The notes beneath the pieces were generated by a model, which was not told the origin of the DNA, ran no database searches, and was given only the letters and a program-made list of their open reading frames with translations. This document shows positions 12,301-24,554 of a stretch of DNA of 64,000 nt, in pieces. The stretch is from assembly GCF_000740895.1 (NCBI RefSeq), contig NC_025262.1, positions 1,418,001 through 1,482,000 of the forward strand, given 5' to 3'. The DNA comes from Theileria orientalis strain Shintoku. Taxonomy: Eukaryota; Apicomplexa; Aconoidasida; Piroplasmida; Theileriidae. The number at the start of each line of letters is the position of its first letter. Within the stretch, counting starts at the first letter, position 1. Position numbers and translations under genes: made by a program.

Positions 12301-15300
12301 AGTGCAATCTGCTGTCAGCAATACACACGCTGCAGTTGCTGTTCAAGCTGCAAGTAAGATTAGCTACGCAGATAAATAGACACTGAAGATAGATGCACAG
12401 CTTAGTTGCTGAGTACAGTAGATGGACTGTAATCGCAACTGGAGAAAATTAATACATTTTAACAGATACTGCCACTGACCAAGGAACTGACGACGACAGC
12501 TGGGAATACGTGGTCAAGGAGTTTACAGTGTGCAAGGTGAGAATGGCATTTATGATAGGTAGTTAGGAATAACAGTGTATGTATGGGTGCTTATGTATAC
12601 TGATAGTAGTTTATACCACTAACAACAAAAGGGGTACTAGTGTTTACCACTGGTAACAAAAGAGTATTAGTGACAGTTGTGAGTAAAACTGAATGAAACT
12701 GTAGGTCGGAAAGAATAGATTATCTGCTGATGCACGAGTTTTATCATAACAAGTACATACTGGATCATATATTTGAAAAGAATGCGTACAAGGATAACTA
12801 CCAAGGTAACACAGATAGATGGTCATGTAGATAAGTAGTAGTTATGAGTGTCAAGTTAGATAGCCGTTTAGATGACTGCTTAGGTAGTTGGTCAGCTAAT
12901 TATATAGATGATTGTTTTGGTAATTGACTAGCTAATTATATAGATGATTGTTTTGGTAATTGACTAGCTAATTATATAGATGATTGTTTTGGTAATTGAC
13001 TAGCTAATTATATAGATGACTGTTTTGGTAATTGACTACCTAGATAACAGACCAAGTACTGACTAGATAGATAGCCTAAAAACCAACGGAAATGACAAAT
13101 AATGAATTGAGTAGATGATGATAAGAATGAAGGGAAAAAGGGCAATAGCTACGAAGGAGGATTGGTGTTCGAGCCGAGATCAGGACTCTATGATAACTTT
13201 ATACTGCTGCTGGACTTCAACTCGCTGTACCCATCGATAATACAAGAGTACAACATATGTTTCACGACGACGTACGTGAAGACTGAGTACGGAAATGAAG
13301 GAAATCAGAGGGAATTGAATGAAAATGAAGGAGAAGATGGGGGAAACAGTAGGGAAAGTGAAGTGGTAATATTGGACGAGGTGGGGATCCTGCCCTCAGT
13401 GCTGAAGAGACTGGTGGAGCTGAGAATTAAAATAAAGAAGGCAATAGGGACGGAGACAAATGAGCTGAGGAAGTCGCAGCTGAAAACGAGGCAGCTGGCG
13501 CTGAAGCTTATTGCAAACTCAATCTACGGCTGCATAGGAAGCACGTACTCGAGGTTCCACTGCAAGTACATAGCCTCGTACATCACGCAGCAGGGTAAGT
13601 TTGAAACGTGAAACATGGATCGACAGGGCGTAACCTTTTGAAAAGCACCAAGGAGAAGGTGGAAAACGTGTTCAACCTGAACGTGATATACGGAGACACG
13701 GATTCGCTGATGATCAACACGAACATAAGGGACGACGGGAACGCAACAAACTATAACGCGGCGAATCAAATTGCGGTGAACCTGGTGAACTTCATCAACA
13801 AGTCGCACAAGAAGCTGGAAATAGGAATAGACGGCGTGTTCAACAGGCTGCTCTTGCTGAAAAAGAAGAAATACGCGTCCCTCAAAGTAGGAAACGTATA
13901 CACAGATACGACAACATCGATTCAGAAACAAAATATGTACAAAGAACAACATATAGATAGCTATTTCATAAGCTAGTTAGACACTATTAACAATAACTGA
14001 TGGCATAGTTAGTTAGACGCTCAACACTGGTGATGTACAGCTCGATACACACTCAATAGAGTAATAGTAACAATAAATTGATTGCAGGTCGTCGATTATG
14101 AAAACAACGTATTCCACAGGGAGATTAAGGGTTTGGACTTTATTAGAAGAGACTGGTCACTGTTGACGAAGGTTAGAAATGATAGGCACAAATATGAGAA
14201 GTTATTTGAAAATTTTAGGAACTAGTGCTGAGTATACACGTGTAAATGATACTATAGGAGGTAGGAAATCAGCTGCTGAAGATCATATTGAATTCGAACT
14301 ATTATAACGGAGTGGATGGAATCGTGCAAGAAATACACTCGACTCTGCAGAACATAAACCAGCAATTGAATGATCAGTCGTAAGCAATAAATAGATTGGT
14401 ACCGTAAAGTGAATATAAAAACTTTTATTACAAAAATCAAATTTTTTTTAGCATTGAACTGACAAAATACTTGATAACGAAGCAGCTGACTAAAAATCCG
14501 AAGGAGTACAGTGATATTCAGAACCTTCCGCACGTGTCAGTGGCGCTGAGACTGAACGAGAAGGGAATAACAAACTACACAGCAGGACACGAAGTGTCAT
14601 ACATCGTGTGCACGAAGGAGTCGTCGAAAGCGTACCATGAAAGCACGAATAAGGAGAAAGAAGAAGAGGAAAGCAAATACGGAAAGGAGTCTACCAAGGA
14701 AAAGAAAGGTGCATCGAGAGTAGATAACCTGAGTCAGAGAGCGTTCAACATCAACGAAGTCAAGGAGCACAACCTGGAAGTGGACATACACTACTATAAG
14801 ACGCAGCAGTTGCTGCCGCCAATAATAAGACTGTGCAGCATCATAGAGGGAACGGACGCACAGAGGCTGTCGAAGTGCCTGCAAGTAGAGACGCTGTACG
14901 GAGCAACGACAGGAACGAGCGACTACAGTTACGACCAGGAGTGCAAAGTGCTGTCATTAATAAAGAGGTCACAGGAAAACTACAAGGAAGTAAGTTGTGA
15001 AGCCAGTTATATAGCACGAGAGTGGCCATGTAATGTACGCAACTGCACACAACTACGATTAGGTGGAGATGAATACGAAGCTGGTATGTCAGCAGTGCAA
15101 CGGCTTCATACTGCCGAGTTTCTTCCTCAAGGTATGTTAACTGGCTAAAAGATGCACGCAAATAACACGTAAACATTACAGTAGAACAGAATAACTAAAT
15201 ATAACGAGTAAATATGACATGTAAACATTACACGCTAACAAACCCAGCAAATAAAATAAATACACAAAATAAATAAATAAATTCACGACGATTCAGTATT

Positions 15301-16121
15301 TCAAGTGTAACCACTGTTTGAAGTGGCTACCACTGCAGCTGCTGAGAAACTGGATAGACAGAGCACTGTATGAAATAACACTGCAGTCGTCATTCTGCAT
15401 AAGAGTGTGCAACATATGCAACGTAACGACGCTGAACGTGTCGCTGGGCAACATTGACAGATGCCCACAGCCAACGTGTCAGTCGAACGACTCGATGCAG
15501 AGCGTATTGTCGTCGAACAAAGTTTACGTAAGATAATAGAACCAGACATAGGTGCAGGTAGATATCGACCACAAGCATAAAAACCAGTAAACATATGAGT
15601 AGTCAACCAACTTAGTAACCAGTAAACATTAACACACATTTTAGTTGTATTACGACTACCTGGTGTACATGTTAGAAGGGAAGCTGAACGACCCAACGAA
15701 TGACCCTGAAGATAATATGAACAGCAGATTGACGAATGGGAAAACAGGAGTGACAAACGGGCAAAAGAGTGAAATGAGCACTCTGGTAAACGTAGTAATA
15801 GACTACAACGGAAAGATGACAGTGCTGAACGATGAGCCTCCGAAGGAGCCGAAAACGCTGGATGAAATAATAGAGCAGATAGCGGAGGAAAACACACTCA
15901 AAGCAACGTCGGGATTGAGGCTGTGTGCAGAACACATCCTGGGAGTGATGGAGTCAATGCCGTTTCTGAAGTACTACACCCTGGACTACCAGAAGGAAAG
16001 AGAGATACTGTGCAACAGAGTGAAGACCTTGCAGCAAAAAAACGCGTACAGCATAGTAAACCTGTCGGATTTATTCAAAATATTCAAAATGGAAAACAGG
16101 AATCTCCCCCATACGAACTAA
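9343..16121 (+). CDS. POLA1: DNA polymerase alpha catalytic subunit
   Basis: B-family replicative polymerase that extends primase primers. Twenty exons give 1513 aa: 9343-9438, 9558-9657, 9738-10162, 10275-10398, 10484-10711, 10745-11037, 11270-11485, 11537-11740, 11888-12091, 12144-12353, 12466-12536, 12705-12805, 13115-13594, 13627-13895, 14088-14171, 14258-14379, 14452-14989, 15063-15131, 15297-15527, 15645-16121. Every join keeps phase. Diagnostic pieces are LLKRKIKGP across the exon 6/7 join, motif A DFNSLYPSIIQEYNI, motif B KLIANSIYGCIGS, motif C VIYGDTDSL, REIKGLDFIRRDW, and C-terminal Cys pairs (CQQC, CNHC, CNIC, CPQPTC) forming the zinc and Fe-S modules. The exonuclease-like region reads VGHDINNSTIDLL and lacks a full catalytic set, as expected for alpha. 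It sits 181 bp downstream of the CAF-1 p60 homologue. Confidence 0.95.
11043..11260. repeat. Degenerate ATTAGTA repeats in Pol alpha intron 6
   Basis: The 232-nt intron after LFL is built from loose attagtattacca and agttactaatatgg words. The splice acceptor is tatag at 11265-11269, chosen because it restores the conserved LLKRKIKGP sequence. Confidence 0.6.
11750..11832. repeat. Tandem TAGACTAGA repeat in Pol alpha intron 8
   Basis: Two to three copies of a unit of about 48 bp, itself made of tagactagata and gatactgggt words, lie within the 147-nt intron 8. Confidence 0.7.
12868..13045. repeat. 36-bp tandem repeat in Pol alpha intron 12
   Basis: About four nearly identical 36-bp copies (a unit beginning tagatgattgttttggtaa) plus degenerate edge copies fill the intron between the exons ending at 12805 and starting at 13115. 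Confidence 0.88.
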
Positions 16122-16212
16122 TGTAGTTTACATAATTAAGTACGTGATAACGATAAGTAAAATGCACAAATAGAGTAAACAAACAGGGGTAGACCGTTGC
16201 ACAAAATTTCAA

Positions 16213-18169
16213 ATGTCGTCAAGCAGGAGCAGAGATAGAAGGTCGAGCCACTCTCGACGCTCACGAGATAGATCAAGAGGAAGGTCAAGAGACCGACACA
16301 GACACAAACACAGAAGAGAAAGATCGGAACAGCGAGAAAGCCACCGAGATCGACACTCAAGCAGAGACCGGGGGAGGGAATCCTCGAGAAGCAGGAGGTC
16401 GAGGGACAGGTACGGGAACACAGGAAGGCACGATCACGATTACAGGCACAGGAGAAACTACAGATACGATTCTCCGCCCAAATTAGATGCGAAAAAGCAA
16501 TTCGGTTTAGCAAATTACACTTCGATCCATGCAATAGGTACTGTACACAGAAGAAAGCAGAAAAACTGGAAAACTAGAATATAGTAGAACACTATGTAGT
16601 AAATAGCAAGTAAAGAGTGTAAATTAGTTAGATAGCAGGGAAACTGGTAAAATAAAATAGGAAATCGCATAAACGACCCTTATAAATGGCAATTTAGGCT
16701 CTGAAACATCCGGCCTGGACCCGTTGGCCACGAGACCGTACAGAGAGATATATATCGGAAACATCCCGCCAGTAGGAGACATCGCAATCCTGCTGGACAT
16801 AATCAACCAGGCGCTCATATCAGTAAATGGAACGAGTATGCCGGGGAACCCGTGCCTGAAGGGGTGGATCAGCTCGGACGGACACTACGCGTTCGTGGAG
16901 CTGCGGACGATGGAGGAGGCAAGCAACTGTATGCAACTAACAGGACTAAACATTATGGGACACAACATCAAGGTTAACAGGCCGAAGACGTACGACCCGG
17001 ACCTGATGTCGAAGGCGCCAAGTCCAACAGTGCCAACGCTGGACCCGTCTCTGCTGGCAATGGGACTGCAGGCGCTGAAGAGCGCAAGAGAGCAGATCGT
17101 GGCAGCGTCGGACGTGCTGGCAGCGGAGAAGGCGAAGGTGATGACGGACCGCCTATGTATAGTAGATATTCCGCCGGAAGCCGACAAGCAAACAGTGATC
17201 AACCTGGTGCACTCAATGGGAGAAGTGAAGTACACGTATTTCGTAGACGAGCCGGCAGAGAGTGCAGATAGCAAGTCAACCGGCGATTCGGGAAGAAGCG
17301 GAGAAGGAAACAGCAGTGGTGCCAGCGCCAGCAGTGCAGGCGGCACGAACAAGAGAGTGTTCCTGTTCGAATACATGAACATGGACCACCAGAAAAAGGC
17401 AATGGAGGAGATCCCGAAGATGAACTACAGGCTCATCCTGGCAATAGACGCAGTGACGCAAGGCATGATAGCACCAGAGTACATCAAAAAGCAGCTGGAG
17501 TCCTGCGCAATCATGAAGCCGGAGGTGCCGACGAGAGCACTGCTGCTGGGCAACCTGGTCTCGAAGGAGGAGCTGGACGACGACGCAGAGTACGTGGACA
17601 TCATCGACGACGTGAAGACGGAGTGCGAAGACTACGGAGTGGTGCTGAGGCTGGAGCTGCCGAGAGTGCCGAAGGGGCTGTCTGAGGAGGAGATGAGGAG
17701 CTTCGACGAAAGCAGCGTGGGCTCGGCCTTCGTGCTCTTCTCGACGGTCGACGGAGCCTCGAAGGCGAGGAAGGTGCTGGACGGACGCAAGTTCGGAAAC
17801 AGAACGGTGAAGGCGCACTTTTTCAGCGAACTGTACTTTTTAACAGGTAAGCAGGCCACGGACTTTGGAGTTGGATATGGAGTTACACGTAGACGTAGTT
17901 ACACACGTAGAATAGGTACTGCATAAGAGCTTTCGCCGACAAAAAAATGAAAATATATAGGCAAATTTGGGAATCCAAGACCGAATTACGACAAGGAACA
18001 CTCGTCTGTATATAACACGCAGATAGTATCGGACCCAAACTCAGCGGCAGATATTCTGTACGAGCTCGAGAACCCAAACAGTGCAAAGAAATCGGAATCT
18101 AATGAAGAAAATAAAGAGTTAAACGGAAACGTAAACGATTCTACCCAGGAAGTTGCGAAGAATGAGTAG
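16213..18169 (+). CDS. Splicing factor U2AF large subunit (U2AF65)
   Basis: Recognises the polypyrimidine tract and helps recruit U2 snRNP to the 3' splice site. Three exons: 16213-16537, 16698-17846, 17961-18169 (560 aa). Residues 1-80 form an RS domain dense in SR, RD and RH pairs, followed by the linker YDSPPKLDAKKQFG. RRM1 contains RPYREIYIGNIPPV and GHYAFVELRTMEEAS. A second RRM-like unit has DRLCIVDIPPEAD and KRVFLFEYMNMD, and the C-terminal UHM-type RRM contains TRALLLGNLVSKEEL and SAFVLFSTVDGASKA, then a polar tail. The start is the only ATG ahead of the RS run. Bacterial-style signals are absent. The window's very short introns are presumably substrates for this factor. Confidence 0.92.
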
Positions 18170-18400
18170 TTTGTACAAGTGATGAAAGCTCGTTATGACA
18201 GGCTCAGCCACACTAAAGCAAAAAAACTACAAAATAAAAGGATAACCTTCTACATAAAATAAAATACATAATAGATAATATGATGAATTAGTCATACTCT
18301 ATATCAGAAATTTGTTTGGAACGTATTTAAATTGGTGTACCCATAGGTACAATGCAAGTAAGGCAAAAATAGTAACAACCAGGAACAGAAAATAATAGAA

Positions 18401-21357
18401 ATGGCGCCACTATTTAAAAGAAAAAGGAGGCAAAGAGGAGAGGAGGAAATAACTGCTGGGCCGGGAGAGAACAGAGTTGTGAGTCTGAATGTGGCGGAGA
18501 CGAAGTCGTCGGATTTCGAAGTTAGGAAAAGACTAATCTTCGATTTCCTACTGGTAACATTTACACCGGCACCAGGAGCGATAGTTGATAAGGTAGTACT
18601 GAAGGACACAATCTTTTGGCAAAAGGGCCATGGAATGGACGAGTGTAACTGTGTAAGAACGTACGCGAAAAAGGGGAACATAATGTTCGTGGAGCTCATA
18701 GTAAACAAAGGAAACGCGCCAACATTCGAGTATTTCTACAGAGACTACTTCAAGTGGACGTCGACGGACGCGGAAAAGTTCGCACTAAGCTTCAGTAAGC
18801 AGGTGGACCTGTTCTACGTGAGAGCAACGCCGAAGCTTAACATAAACGGAAAGATGAATCCGACATTCTTCTACATCAACAAGAGCATGGAGGCGCCGGT
18901 CTGGGTAATAACGCCGAAGCCGGGAATATGGGTGGACAGAGTGGTGGACGGAATAGTGGACATCTGGGAGAAAAACTATAAGTCGGAAATATGTACAAAT
19001 GCAGTGGTCCTACACAGAAAGAAGAAGCCAGTGTACGTGTACCTGCTGGTAAACGAGCTGGAGCTGGCGAGTCAGGAGGTGTTTTTCAAGAAGGACGGGA
19101 TAACGTGGCCGAGAGTGACGAAGGAGGAGTTCGTGGAGGCGGCGAAGGCGCTGGGATGCAACCCGGAGACGTTCATGAACGAGCTGACGCTGGACCTGTC
19201 GAACGCAGGCAAAAACTTCACAGTAGAGGTTCTGGACGTGGACACGGCCTCGACGCAAGTGATAACGCCGCTGACGGGCTACAAGGTGCGCAAGGTGGTG
19301 GACGGAGAGCAGGTGATATGGAAGGACGAAAGAAGCTTCGCAACGAACGCAAGCAAGCTGACGTACACGAACAGAGGAACTTACGAGCACAAGCACACGC
19401 TGCTGAACCTGTACGTGCGCCAGGGAGAGAAGACGTCAGTGCTGCACTTCGCGAAGCTCTCGGGAGTGTGGTCGCGAGTGGACAGCGCGAAGTACGCAAG
19501 GATGTACTCGCAGACCGACGACCCGATTAACACGCACAAGCACCTGGGCGTGGACGCCAGCGGGGGGAGGAAGATGTACATGAGCCACTTCAGAAACAAG
19601 GACGGCCTGAACATACACACGTTCCACGCGCCAGTGGAAAACAGCAAGGGAAGCATGGTGCTGGTGCACGGAGCGTTCGGACACTTCTGCTCGGATTACA
19701 TATCCTACTCGCGCAAGTTCTGCCTCGACTACGAGCACTACAGCCCGCTGGCGGAGCTCGAGGATTTCGCGAACGCAAACTACGACACGATGGACAGCCT
19801 GAAGATGGTGACCAGGGCGCTGGAGGAGCGCAAGGACTGCTTCGAGCACAGAAGGCTCGACGGCCTCGACATGTTCGACACGGGCTCAAGGTTCGAGTAC
19901 AAGAGGAGCTTCGTGGAGGCGCTGAACAACATGGGATACTCAGTCTACGGACTGGACCTGCCCTCGCACGGGCACTCGGAGGGCGTGACGACGACGAGGT
20001 TCTACACGAACTCGTTCCTGGACTACGTGGAGGACCTGCTGCAGTTCATCAACATCGTGAAGCGAGGAAAGTTCAGCGACACGACGCAGACGTACGAAGA
20101 CTTCACGTGGAAGGACAAGTCGTACAGGCCGAAGGCGCCGTCGGAGTGCACGCGAAGGAGCGGAGAGAGCTCAATAGAGCACATGGGCAGCCTGGGCAGC
20201 ATGAGCAGCAGAAGCCAGGCGCCGGAGGAAGCCCAAGGGGACGCGAGTGCGACGCACGGCTCAGGCGAGCACACGCAGACGAGTCCGAAAGCCTCAGAAG
20301 ATAAAATGGAAACGAGGCCAAATTCGCCAGCACACGTGACTAAAGGAAACCTGGCGGAGTACGTGGCCGCCGCGAGCATGACTGAGCCAGAGTGGGTGGA
20401 CGAGAAGCTGTACCTGGTGGGCTACTCAATGGGATCGAACATTTGCATCAGGACCATCAACGAGTACTACAGGAGGACGAAGTCGTCCAAGAAGCTGATC
20501 GACGGACTGGTGTGCCTGTCGGGAATGTATCAGCTGGCAGCAATATCGAATCCAGTGGTGCAGAGGCTGGCGGCAATATTCATCTCTATTCTGAGCTTCT
20601 TCGCCCCGAAGTCGCCGAACCCTATAGAAAAGCTGTTCGACTTCACAATGACATTCGACTCGCTCTGCAGACTGAGGGTAAGAAAGTTAAATAGTGCCTG
20701 TTGTGATATAGTTGCCTATCAGTTAGACTATTCCTTGCTGTGAGGTGTATTTAGAATCCAATCAGCCAAAAGTGTGGGATGTGACCTTATTTTTAGGATC
20801 CAATGTATGCGACCAAAAAGTCCTGCAACAAGACGTTGCTCATGATAGCCAAGGCGACCTTCGATCTTACGAAGAACCTGTCGTACTTCCCAGATGACTT
20901 GCCAATGCTCATGTTGAACTCGGTCAAAGATGAACTGGTCAACATAGAGGTGAGCCTAACTAGATATTTATTCACAATCTCTAATATTAGTTAAGACTGT
21001 GGAAATGAAACCACAACGTATTAAAACCCATCTTCGATTAACAATGATACTCTATTAACAGTTATATCATTAGTTACACTAATAGCATTAGCAACAGTAA
21101 TAACAGCACTAATACAAATAATAACAATAACAAATAATAGCACTAATACAAATAACAGTAACAATAGTAATAACAGCACCAACGACAAAAACAAATAATA
21201 ACAATAACAAATAATTTAGGGTGCGAGAAAAATGAATAAACTGATTAAAAATTCAAAACTTGTTGAGTTGAAGGGCACTGTACACGGGCTGCCACTATCT
21301 CCATACGTTACAGTAGTAACGCCAGTGTTAAAGGATTGGCTATCAGGGTCACTGTAA
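18401..21357 (+). CDS. FAINT-domain protein fused to an alpha/beta hydrolase (lysophospholipase/PST-A-like)
   Basis: Three exons: 18401-20677, 20797-20949, 21220-21357 (855 aa). Residues about 20-390 hold several FAINT (DUF529) repeats marked by a DG..IW core: VVLKDTIFWQKG, VVDGIVDIWEKN, VVDGEQVIWKDE. From about 390 on it is a serine hydrolase: oxyanion motif VLVHGAFGH (423-428), GLDLPSHGHSEG, nucleophile elbow GYSMGS (Ser676), acid Asp804 in NSVKDE, and His832 in TVHGLPLSPY. The triad is spread over all three exons. A low-complexity Ser/Gln/Glu loop lies before the nucleophile. The N-terminus, MAPLFKRKRRQRGEEE, has no signal peptide, unlike the secreted FAINT proteins nearby. The likely substrate class is lipids or lysophospholipids, by family only. 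Confidence 0.88.
20950..21219. repeat. AATAACAATA-rich repeat intron in the hydrolase gene
   Basis: The 270-nt second intron is made largely of aataacaata and agcactaatac words from about 21055 on. Joining across it in phase 0 aligns the acid-bearing strand directly with GARKMNKLI, so no coding segment appears lost. Confidence 0.65.
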
Positions 21358-21426
21358 ACACTAATATTGAGAGATTGATAAAAATACGCGTTAGTCATAA
21401 GTAGAACAGTATGCAATGGAAATAGT

Positions 21427-23634
21427 TTAGTGAGATAGGCTCTCAGGGTCGAAAAGAGGCGGGTCATTGTCGGAACCGAGCACAGTCTGCTGACTGACGT
21501 TGCCGGGACCAACAGGATCCTTGAAAACCCAGCTGGGAGGATTCTCGTCCTTTTCCCTCTGCTCGCGTTTCCTTTTGAGGAGAAGGTTCTCCTCAGGATC
21601 GGGCTCCTCGTCGCTCAGCACGGGAGGAATGTTCTGCTCGTAGATGATCTGGTCCTCTAAAACGCGCTCCCACTCCTTGAGCTGCTCCTGCTTGGCCAAC
21701 TTGGACTCAGGGTCGATGGGATACTGTCGTAAGACATCCTTTCTGTAAAACCACTTTACCCTGTTGGTGACACGATCTTCAGGGGATAAGTAGGGGTTCC
21801 AGGGGACGTTGCGAGTGCTAAAAAATATTATTAGTATTATTGGTAGTGGTAGTACTAATAGTAGTAGCAATAGTGGTAGTAGTAACAGTAGTAGTAGTAG
21901 TAGTATTGCTATTATTGGTAGTGGTAGTACTAATAGTAGTAGCAATAGTGGTAGTAGTAACAGTAGTATTAACAGTAGTATTAGTAGTAGTTAAGTAATT
22001 GCAGTGATAATAAGGTATAACTGACTAAATAGTTGCAATGAGCAGTGAGTCTAATATGTGAGGAGAGAAACTTACTACTCGTAGTTCTGCATCAACATGG
22101 AGGTGTTGTCCCTGTTTTCGCGTCTGGCTGCATAGAGGTCCCTGGAGAGTCTGGTCCTGAGAGCGAAGAGAGTCCTCTCAAACCAGTTGAGGAGGAACGT
22201 GGCACTCCTGAGAAGGCCGACCCTGGGAGTGGTTGAGCCGTCAGTGTGCACTTCCAGAGTGACAATCTCGCTGGTGCTGTTCTCATCGAGGCCGCGCCTC
22301 TCCCCGCTGAACGCAAACACCTCCACGGGGTTGCAGCTGGAGCAGAAGTGGATGAACCCGTCCTCAGTTATGTCCCGGTTCAGAGACTCGGGGCCGTACT
22401 CAGGGATCACGTAGTTTGCGATATGCTCAATCTTGACGTCCATGGTGAGGTAGGAGCCGTTGGACACGGAACACAAGTAGTGGTTTTTGTTTACCACCTC
22501 AATCTTCTCAGAATAGGGCCTGTTCATTATGACCTCCTCCTGGATTTGGTGCTGAATGCTGACGTCACTTTTCTCGTCAGGTTTGTCATTTTTGTCTGTC
22601 CCGTCAGCTTCACTGTTGGCTTCGCCGGGTTTGCTTGATTTGTCCTTGAATTTCAGGTGGCCTGCCACTGCGATAATGGGCCCCTTGACCCTCAGCGTTG
22701 CGATGATTGGATTGTTGAAGGTGGCCGATTCTGGCACGTTCCTGAGGATGACGCCCCTCAGGTTCTTCGCGAGGTCGAAGAAGTCCTCCCGGAGGCCCAT
22801 GACTGAGAAGAACTCGTTGTGCATTCCCGGGATCCGCAGGGCAGTTATCCTCCCGGCGCCCAGGTACCTCCTCGCCACCCTCCTCAGGCTGTTGAGAAAA
22901 ACCGGGATGACGTCCGTGTGCAGTGAGTGTACGTAGAAGAACGTGAACGCCTTCCCATTGTGATGCCGAATGGGCTGAATTTGTTTAAACTTGAAGCCGT
23001 AGCTTTTCAATTTAATGCACTGAAAAAAAACATAAGCTAAAAGAATTTATTCACGGCTTACATATGTCTTAAGTTACTAAATACTCTGAATACAAATGTC
23101 TATAGTGTGTATAAGATACTGGTGACTCCTTTATGTGCTTTGTTTCGGACTGCCTCCTTGCCTCAACCTAATACAATTTTAAACAAAACACAGTTGAGCG
23201 TACGTTGTATTCCTCTATTCCAGATTCGATTTCCTTCTGCGTCAGGTGACGGGGAACATAAGGCTCCTCCTTCCGCTTGTTAACAAACTCAATTGCCCCT
23301 AAAAGCACGTTGCAATAATAATAAAGTTACATGGAGGAATTGGCACATCAGATAGAGGAACATCCTGGTCGAATGGGAACCTTACTTTTTTATTGGATTT
23401 ATTCCCGTTTATACCGTTAATTGCATACAATCCTCCAGATTTACTTAATTTGTTAACCGTAGGGCCAATAAAATACAAAATATCACTATTTAAATTGTTC
23501 CTTTTCGAACAACCAATAGACACACAATCAGCAAAGGGAAAACGATGGAATCCAAAGTAAGAGTCAAAAATAAGGAGAATATGCTTGTAAAAATAAATAA
23601 TAGTTAAAAATAGTGTACAAAAATTTAAAAACAT
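21427..23634 (-). CDS. rpoA: RNA polymerase alpha subunit (bacterial RpoA type), nuclear-encoded, apicoplast-targeted
   Basis: Assembly platform of the plastid-encoded-type RNA polymerase that transcribes the apicoplast genome. Five exons: 23634-23331, 23298-23204, 23167-23120, 23019-22076, 21817-21427 (593 aa, phases agree). A signal peptide (MFLNFCTLFLTIIYFY...) is followed by an Asn/Ser/Lys-rich transit region. RpoA features are the dimerisation region LNSLRRVARRYLGAGRITAL, HNEFFSVMGLREDFFDLAKN, GVILRN, and the second domain GSYLTMDVKIEHIANYVIPE. The tail beyond NWFERTLFALRTRLSRDLYA is a charged extension ending DPPLFDPESLSH, with no clear alpha-CTD. Intron 1 is only 32 nt; intron 4 is a repeat tract. 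It converges on the FAINT/hydrolase gene. Confidence 0.85.
21826..21994. repeat. AGTAGT/ACTAAT microsatellite with a 75-bp duplication in rpoA intron 4
   Basis: A stretch of about 58 bp made of agtggtagtactaatagtag-like words occurs twice, offset by about 75 bp. It occupies most of the 258-nt intron. On the minus strand it is open as poly-Leu, which I treat as accidental. Confidence 0.8.
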
Positions 23635-24554
23635 GTACTCATCACTAAAATAAGTTGATTAAGGTTTAGTGTGTTTGCGTGATGAAATAATTCAACAAAC
23701 ATTCTCAACTTAAAAATATACAATTACAAAGAAAGCAATAAACTAAAATATACAATATAAGAATCAATTTTATAAATTTGTTACAAAAGAATTAAATTTA
23801 TAATGAGATATATCTACACACTCAGATAATATTTGTAGTGTAACAATATCATTAGAAGAAAATTAACTAAAATTGATATTTTAAAAATAAATATAAATAA
23901 TTGAAATATATTTAATATCAATCAAGGAAGATTAGTTAAATCTATATAATATATAAAGTTAAGCTCTTGTAAGAATCACACATAACTTCAATTTAAATAC
24001 CAGGAATATTATATGGATAAATTAAATTTCTATGGATTCTATCTTTAAAAAATATAATGCAAAAATTGATATTTATTATTTATTTAATTTACACATTTTC
24101 CTCCCCATATAACATTTATATAAATCGGTCGACATCTTTTTAAATTGCTTACACATCTTTACACATCAATTAAATTAATATTCAATAATAAAAAATATAC
24201 ACACTGTGTAATTTTTGAAGGATTTTGTGCAACATCATTATAAAACCAAAATTTAGGTAATTTTTTAGGATTCCATAGAAATTTTTGTAAATTTCTTGAT
24301 AAAATTAACAAAGAAAACATTATTTTATCATATAAAATAACCTTCAAGTTTAAAAGTTACTAAATTTTTTGTTTTTGATTCAAAAGAGGTTTTTATTACA
24401 ATTTGGTTTCTTAAATTATTATAGAATCTTAATTTAAAATTGATTGTTGTTTACAAAGGTGTAAGGAATTGTCATAAGTCAAGTTTAGACTAAACTGGTT
24501 AATTTTAAGCCTTTCCATAATCCACCTTTTTATTTTATCTTTGCGTTTTTTTGA
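23635..24554. other. AT-rich intergenic region upstream of the FAINT cluster
   Basis: This is a 920-nt, very AT-rich spacer between the rpoA start and the first secreted FAINT gene. I see no gene or RNA. A 14-mer, cctccccatataac, sits at 24100-24113 and recurs 65 nt upstream of a later FAINT gene. Confidence 0.6.
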
